Below, piece by piece: positions 60,398 to 64,000 of a DNA stretch of 64,000 bases (positions are counted from its first letter, which is position 1; each line of letters opens with the position of its first letter). A model generated the notes under the pieces. It worked only from the letters and a program-made list of their open reading frames with translations, made no database searches and was not told where the DNA came from. The position numbers and the translations under genes were made by a program. Origin of the DNA: Lachnospiraceae bacterium (GTDB lineage: Bacteria > Bacillota > Clostridia > Lachnospirales > Lachnospiraceae); NCBI GenBank assembly GCA_016294075.1, contig JAEDCQ010000002.1, positions 310,001 through 374,000 of the forward strand, in the 5' to 3' direction.

Positions 60398-60829
60398 ATG
60401 GCAGTATATACAGCGAAAGAAATTATGGAGATTATTCCGCACAGGCATCCGTTTATGCTGATTGATACAATTGAAGAATTAGAGCCCGGTGCAAGAGCGG
60501 TAGGAAAAAAGTGTGTCAGCTTTAACGAGCCCTATTTTGCAGGGCATTTTCCAAACAATCCTGTTATGCCCGGTGTGCTAATTATGGAGGCTCTTGCTCA
60601 GGTCGGTGCGGTGGCAATTTTGGGACTGCCGGAAAATAAAGGGAAAACGGCTTATTTTGCGGGAATTGACAAGGCAAAATTTAAGCAGATGGTAATTCCC
60701 GGTGATGTGTTAATGCTGGAAACAAAAATCATCAAAACAAAAGGACCGATTGGAGTCGGGGAAGCGGTTGCAACGGTAAACGGAAAGGTAGCAGCAAAAG
60801 CAGAATTGACTTTTGCCATAGGAAAATAA
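60398..60829 (+). CDS. fabZ: 3-hydroxyacyl-ACP dehydratase
   Basis: A 143-residue hot-dog-fold enzyme removing water from 3-hydroxyacyl-ACP. Seen: IIPHRHPFMLID, catalytic His50 in FAGHFPNNPVMPG and Glu64 in IMEALAQ. AAGGAG precedes the ATG. It follows fabF by 14 bases, where accB usually stands in related operons. Confidence 0.97.
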   Translation: MAVYTAKEIMEIIPHRHPFMLIDTIEELEPGARAVGKKCVSFNEPYFAGHFPNNPVMPGVLIMEALAQVGAVAILGLPENKGKTAYFAGIDKAKFKQMVIPGDVLMLETKIIKTKGPIGVGEAVATVNGKVAAKAELTFAIGK

Positions 60830-60867
60830 AAGCCCTAAAATGGTTTTTGTTCAGAAAGGAAAGTAAC

Positions 60868-62514
60868 ATGGATGATATTGTAGAAATAAAATGTCCGAAA
60901 TGTAAGAAGATGGTAAATCGTGACAGAGTTGTAAAGAAAAAATACGTCTGTTACGAGTGTGGCGGTTATTTTCGTGTGAAAACAAATAACCGCATTCGTA
61001 TGGTAGCGGATATAAAAAGCTTTATTCCGTGGTTCGAGGACATGCCGATAAGCAATCCTCTTCATTATGAAGGCTATGAGGAAAAGCTTGCGGATACAAG
61101 AGAAAAAACCGGTTGTAATGAAGCAGTAACGGTAGGACAGTGCAAAATATACGGTGAAGATGCAGTAATCGGAGTTTGTGAGACCCGTTTTATGATGGGA
61201 AGCATGGGTCAGGTTGTAGGAGAAAAAATAACCCGTGCGATTGAACGTGCGACAGAGCTTCATCTGCCTGTATTTCTTTTCTGCGCCTCCGGTGGTGCCA
61301 GAATGCAGGAGGGGATTGTTTCCCTGATGCAGATGGCTAAGACTTCTGCCGCTATAAAAAGGCATGGTGATGCCGGACTATTATATTGTACGATTCTGAC
61401 AGATCCTACAACGGGTGGTGTAACAGCGAGCTTCGCAATGCTTGGTGATGTTATTATGGCAGAGCCGGGAGCACTCATCGGATTTGCGGGACCGCGTGTT
61501 ATTAAGCAGACAATCGGTCAGGAGCTTCCCGAGGGCTTTCAGACATCCGAGTTTTTACTGGAACATGGTTTTATAGATGGAATCGTTCTGCGTGAGAATC
61601 TGAAAAAGACATTGTATTACCTGATTAAAACGCATCAGTGTAAGGAAGGAAAATACGCCCGGTTTCAGCAAAATCTGGATTTCCATTTTGAATTAAATGA
61701 AATAATAAAAGAACGCTCGTGGATGAGTCTGCCCAGAACTGCATGGGAAAAAGTAAAAGCGGTAAGACAGGTAGAACGTCCGGCAGCAACTGATTACATT
61801 GAATATATATTTGACTTTTTTGTAGAAGCACATGGTGACCGCTATTTTAAGGATGATGCGGCCGTTGTCGGAGGACTTGCCTATATTGACGGCCAGCCTG
61901 TTACGATTGTTGCGGATGTGAAGGGAAAAGATGTAAAGGAGTGTCAGGAACGCAATTTCGGGATGCCGATGCCGGAAGGGTATCGGAAAGCGCTTCGTCT
62001 TATGAAACAGGCGGAAAAATTCAACCGTCCGATTATCAGCTTTGTCAATACTCCGGGCGCATTCTGCGGAATTGAGGCGGAGGAACGCGGACAGGGAGAG
62101 GCAATTGCCAGAAACCTTCTGGAAATGTCTGCGTTAAAGGTACCGGTTCTCTGTATTCTGATTGGGGAAGGCGGCAGCGGCGGAGCACTTGCTACAGCAG
62201 TCGGAAATGAAGTATGGATGCTGGAAAACTCAACCTATTCCATTCTTTCGCCGGAGGGCTTTGCTTCTATTTTATGGAAGGATTCCGGTAAAGCGCAGGA
62301 AGCCAGTGAAGTAATGAACATTACAGCGCAGGATTTGAAACGTCTCGGTATTATTGAGCAGATTATACCGGAATACGGCGGTGCAGACAAAAAAACGGTG
62401 GAATCCATTGCCGGGTATATGAAAGAACAAATTAAAGAATTTCTGGAGAAATATGACGGCATGAGCGGTGAAGAAATCGCAAACCGACGGTATGAAAGAT
62501 TTCGTGAATTTTAA
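60868..62514 (+). CDS. accDA: fused acetyl-CoA carboxylase carboxyltransferase beta-alpha (AccD-AccA)
   Basis: A 548-residue single chain making malonyl-CoA from acetyl-CoA and carboxybiotin. The AccD half (about 1-255) has the zinc ribbon Cys9, Cys12, Cys28, Cys31 and CASGGARMQEGIVSLMQMAK with DPTTGGVTASFAMLGDV. The AccA half (about 285-548) has RPAATDYIEYIFDFF, SFVNTPGAFCGIEAEERGQG and GEGGSGGALATAVGNEVWML. The linker lacks the N-terminal coiled coil of usual AccA. No stop separates the halves. The ATG at 60868 fits GAAAGGAAAG upstream. The biotin carrier (accB) and biotin carboxylase (accC) genes normally found beside it are absent from the window. Confidence 0.95.
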   Translation: MDDIVEIKCPKCKKMVNRDRVVKKKYVCYECGGYFRVKTNNRIRMVADIKSFIPWFEDMPISNPLHYEGYEEKLADTREKTGCNEAVTVGQCKIYGEDAVIGVCETRFMMGSMGQVVGEKITRAIERATELHLPVFLFCASGGARMQEGIVSLMQMAKTSAAIKRHGDAGLLYCTILTDPTTGGVTASFAMLGDVIMAEPGALIGFAGPRVIKQTIGQELPEGFQTSEFLLEHGFIDGIVLRENLKKTLYYLIKTHQCKEGKYARFQQNLDFHFELNEIIKERSWMSLPRTAWEKVKAVRQVERPAATDYIEYIFDFFVEAHGDRYFKDDAAVVGGLAYIDGQPVTIVADVKGKDVKECQERNFGMPMPEGYRKALRLMKQAEKFNRPIISFVNTPGAFCGIEAEERGQGEAIARNLLEMSALKVPVLCILIGEGGSGGALATAVGNEVWMLENSTYSILSPEGFASILWKDSGKAQEASEVMNITAQDLKRLGIIEQIIPEYGGADKKTVESIAGYMKEQIKEFLEKYDGMSGEEIANRRYERFREF

Positions 62515-62525
62515 GGAAGATAATT

Positions 62526-63566
62526 ATGCATAGAGAGTTAAGAATAGGAGATTTATGTGCCGGGATTCCCGTGATTCAGGGCGGCATGGGTGTTGGTGTA
62601 AGCCTCTCGGGGCTTGCATCGGCAGTTGCAAGGGCCGGAGGAATCGGGATTATCTCGACTGCGCAAATCGGGTTCAGAGACCCGGATTTTGCCAAGAATC
62701 CGATTGAATGTAATCTGCGTGCAGTTGCAGCGGAAATAAAGAAAGCAAAGGAAATGGCGCAGGGAGGCATCATAGGCGTAAATATTATGGTTGCTACAAG
62801 AAGGTATGAGGAATATGTTAAGGCAGCGGTAAAAGCGGGAGCAGACTGTATTATTTCCGGCGCCGGACTGCCGCTGAATCTGCCCGAACTGACAAAAGGC
62901 TTTGCCACAAAGATTGCACCAATTGTGTCAAGCCGTAAATCCCTTTCCGTTATTGCAAAGTACTGGTTAAAAAAATACAACCGTAAACCGGACTTTATTG
63001 TGATAGAAGGTCCTCAGGCGGGAGGACATCTCGGTTTTTCAAATGAAGAATTGAAAACATATACACTGCAGTCCTATGATGAAGAGATTAAATCCATTAT
63101 GGAATGTGCAAAGGAAATGGAACTGGATGCACCTGTTATTGTCGGAGGCGGCGTGTATACAAGAGAAGATATGGAACATTATCTTGCTATGGGGGCTGAC
63201 GGAGTTCAGATGGGAACCCGTTTTGTGACCACAAAGGAGTGCGATGCCTCAGAAGCATATAAACAGGCATATATTGATGCAAAAAAAGAGGATATTTTAA
63301 TTGTGAAAAGTCCGGTCGGAATGCCGGGAAGAGCCATTTATAATGCATTTTTGGAAAAAGTTAAGGCAGGAGAACGTTTTATGCGCGGCTGTAAGCAATG
63401 TATCAAAAGCTGCAACCCTGCTACTGCCCCGTATTGCATTACGGAGGCGCTGATTAATGCTGTAGAGGGCAGATTGGATGAAGGTCTGATTTTTTGTGGA
63501 AGTAACGCGTATCGTGCGCAGAAGATTGAATCCGTGGCAGATATAATGGAGGAATTTTCTTTATGA
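62526..63566 (+). CDS. FabK-like / nitronate monooxygenase family flavoprotein
   Basis: A 346-residue FMN protein of the NPD family, paralogous to the FabK upstream. Seen: GIPVIQGGMGVGVSLSGLAS, ARAGGIGIISTAQIGFRDPD, IGVNIMVATRRYEEYV, IEGPQAGGHLGFS and VGGGVYTREDMEHYLAMGAD. The C-terminus has the cysteine pattern CKQCIKSCNP, unlike FabK. It may be a second enoyl-ACP reductase, a fatty-acid or nitronate-handling flavin enzyme; the operon favours lipid metabolism. GGAAGA precedes the ATG, and its stop overlaps the fabH start (ATGA). Confidence 0.85.
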   Translation: MHRELRIGDLCAGIPVIQGGMGVGVSLSGLASAVARAGGIGIISTAQIGFRDPDFAKNPIECNLRAVAAEIKKAKEMAQGGIIGVNIMVATRRYEEYVKAAVKAGADCIISGAGLPLNLPELTKGFATKIAPIVSSRKSLSVIAKYWLKKYNRKPDFIVIEGPQAGGHLGFSNEELKTYTLQSYDEEIKSIMECAKEMELDAPVIVGGGVYTREDMEHYLAMGADGVQMGTRFVTTKECDASEAYKQAYIDAKKEDILIVKSPVGMPGRAIYNAFLEKVKAGERFMRGCKQCIKSCNPATAPYCITEALINAVEGRLDEGLIFCGSNAYRAQKIESVADIMEEFSL

Positions 63567-64000
63567 GAATGAAGATTATCGGTACGGGAAGTGCATTACC
63601 AAAAGTAACGGTAAGTAATAAACAAATTATGGATTGGGTGGATACATCCGATGAATGGATAAGGGAACGGACCGGTATAGCAAACAGACATCTTTCTACC
63701 GGGGAAACGGTAGCTTCTTTGGCTGCAGAGGCATGTGAAAAGGCGTTAAAGCAGGCAGGAGTAAAAGCAGAAGAGGTGGATATGATATTACTGGCGACCT
63801 GTTCGCCTGAATATTTGCTGCCCTGCGCGGCATGTCAGGTTCAGGAGAGGATCGGTGCGGCGAATGCTGTTGCATTTGATATCAATGCCGCCTGCTCCGG
63901 ATTTTTATTCGGTCTTACAACTGCACAGGCGTATTTACAAAGCGGTATGTATAAAAAAATTCTGATAGCAGGCAGCGAGGTTTTATCCAAATTAATGAAT
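63563..64000 (+). CDS. fabH: beta-ketoacyl-ACP synthase III, 3' end outside window
   Basis: The first 146 codons of the enzyme that starts fatty-acid synthesis by joining acetyl-CoA (or branched acyl-CoA) to malonyl-ACP. Seen: MKIIGTGSALPKVTVSNKQI, TSDEWIRERTGIANRH and the catalytic Cys111 in DINAACSGFLFGL. The ATG at 63563 overlaps the preceding stop by four bases and has GGAGG about 10 bases before it. In many Firmicutes fabH opens the fab operon; here it comes near the end. The frame is open to the last base. Confidence 0.95.
   Translation, partial: MRMKIIGTGSALPKVTVSNKQIMDWVDTSDEWIRERTGIANRHLSTGETVASLAAEACEKALKQAGVKAEEVDMILLATCSPEYLLPCAACQVQERIGAANAVAFDINAACSGFLFGLTTAQAYLQSGMYKKILIAGSEVLSKLMN

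Overview
The window reads as one chromosomal stretch of a spore-forming, Gram-positive clostridium, most likely a member of the Lachnospiraceae. Indications are a subtilisin of the Csp germination type beside a GerA-family germination protein, an LL-diaminopimelate aminotransferase pathway, a FabK-type fatty-acid operon with a fused AccD-AccA, a GPH sugar transporter beside a GH2 beta-galactosidase, strong AGGAGG ribosome sites and moderately AT-rich DNA. The genus is not claimed. No rRNA, tRNA, CRISPR array, prophage or insertion sequence was seen.

Layout. 1-7.9 kb: a cell-surface polysaccharide block (alpha-phosphoglucomutase cut by the window edge, three GT2 glycosyltransferases, a polyprenyl-phosphate sugar transferase, an LCP ligase), followed by glmS. 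9.8-16.5 kb: a protease/germination block (HtrA, a ClpX paralogue with an acidic linker, a Csp-like subtilisin, a lone GerA-type protein). 16.6-22.8 kb: envelope genes (LspA-like peptidase, orphan NlpA-type lipoprotein, large membrane protein, radical SAM/SPASM enzyme, FAD oxidoreductase). 23-28.4 kb: transport (PTS IIC-type protein, complete ECF transporter) ending in a PatB-type C-S lyase. 28.4-29 kb: a broken rarA. 29-37.4 kb: DUF975 membrane protein, Ig-repeat surface protein, HisC-like aminotransferase, methyltransferase, Hsp33, NAD synthetase and an FMN_bind-like membrane protein. 37.5-41.7 kb: glnA with a leader terminator, an ANTAR RNA-binding regulator, dapF and dapL. 41.7-48.4 kb: unknown membrane protein, GH2 enzyme and GPH transporter, small membrane protein, guaB. 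48.4-56 kb: a chemoreceptor divergent from a galactose-type mglBAC operon, ending in a chimeric gene. 56-64 kb: the fatty-acid operon acpP-fabK-fabD-fabG-fabF-fabZ-accDA-(NPD)-fabH, fabH cut by the window end.

The most notable points are two deletion scars and several cis-regulatory structures. rarA has lost its middle out of frame, keeping about 151 N-terminal and 34 C-terminal codons. A response-regulator N-terminus is fused in frame to a sugar-binding lipoprotein signal sequence and binding domain, implying loss of a two-component pair. The fab operon starts with a consensus promoter followed at once by two FabT-like boxes that also form a 17-bp hairpin with a T-run. glnA has a promoter-proximal terminator and is followed by an ANTAR protein with a pseudo-receiver, fitting nitrogen control by antitermination. 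The DUF975 gene has a near-perfect 30-bp operator over its predicted start site. All assignments come from reading the sequence; no database search was run.
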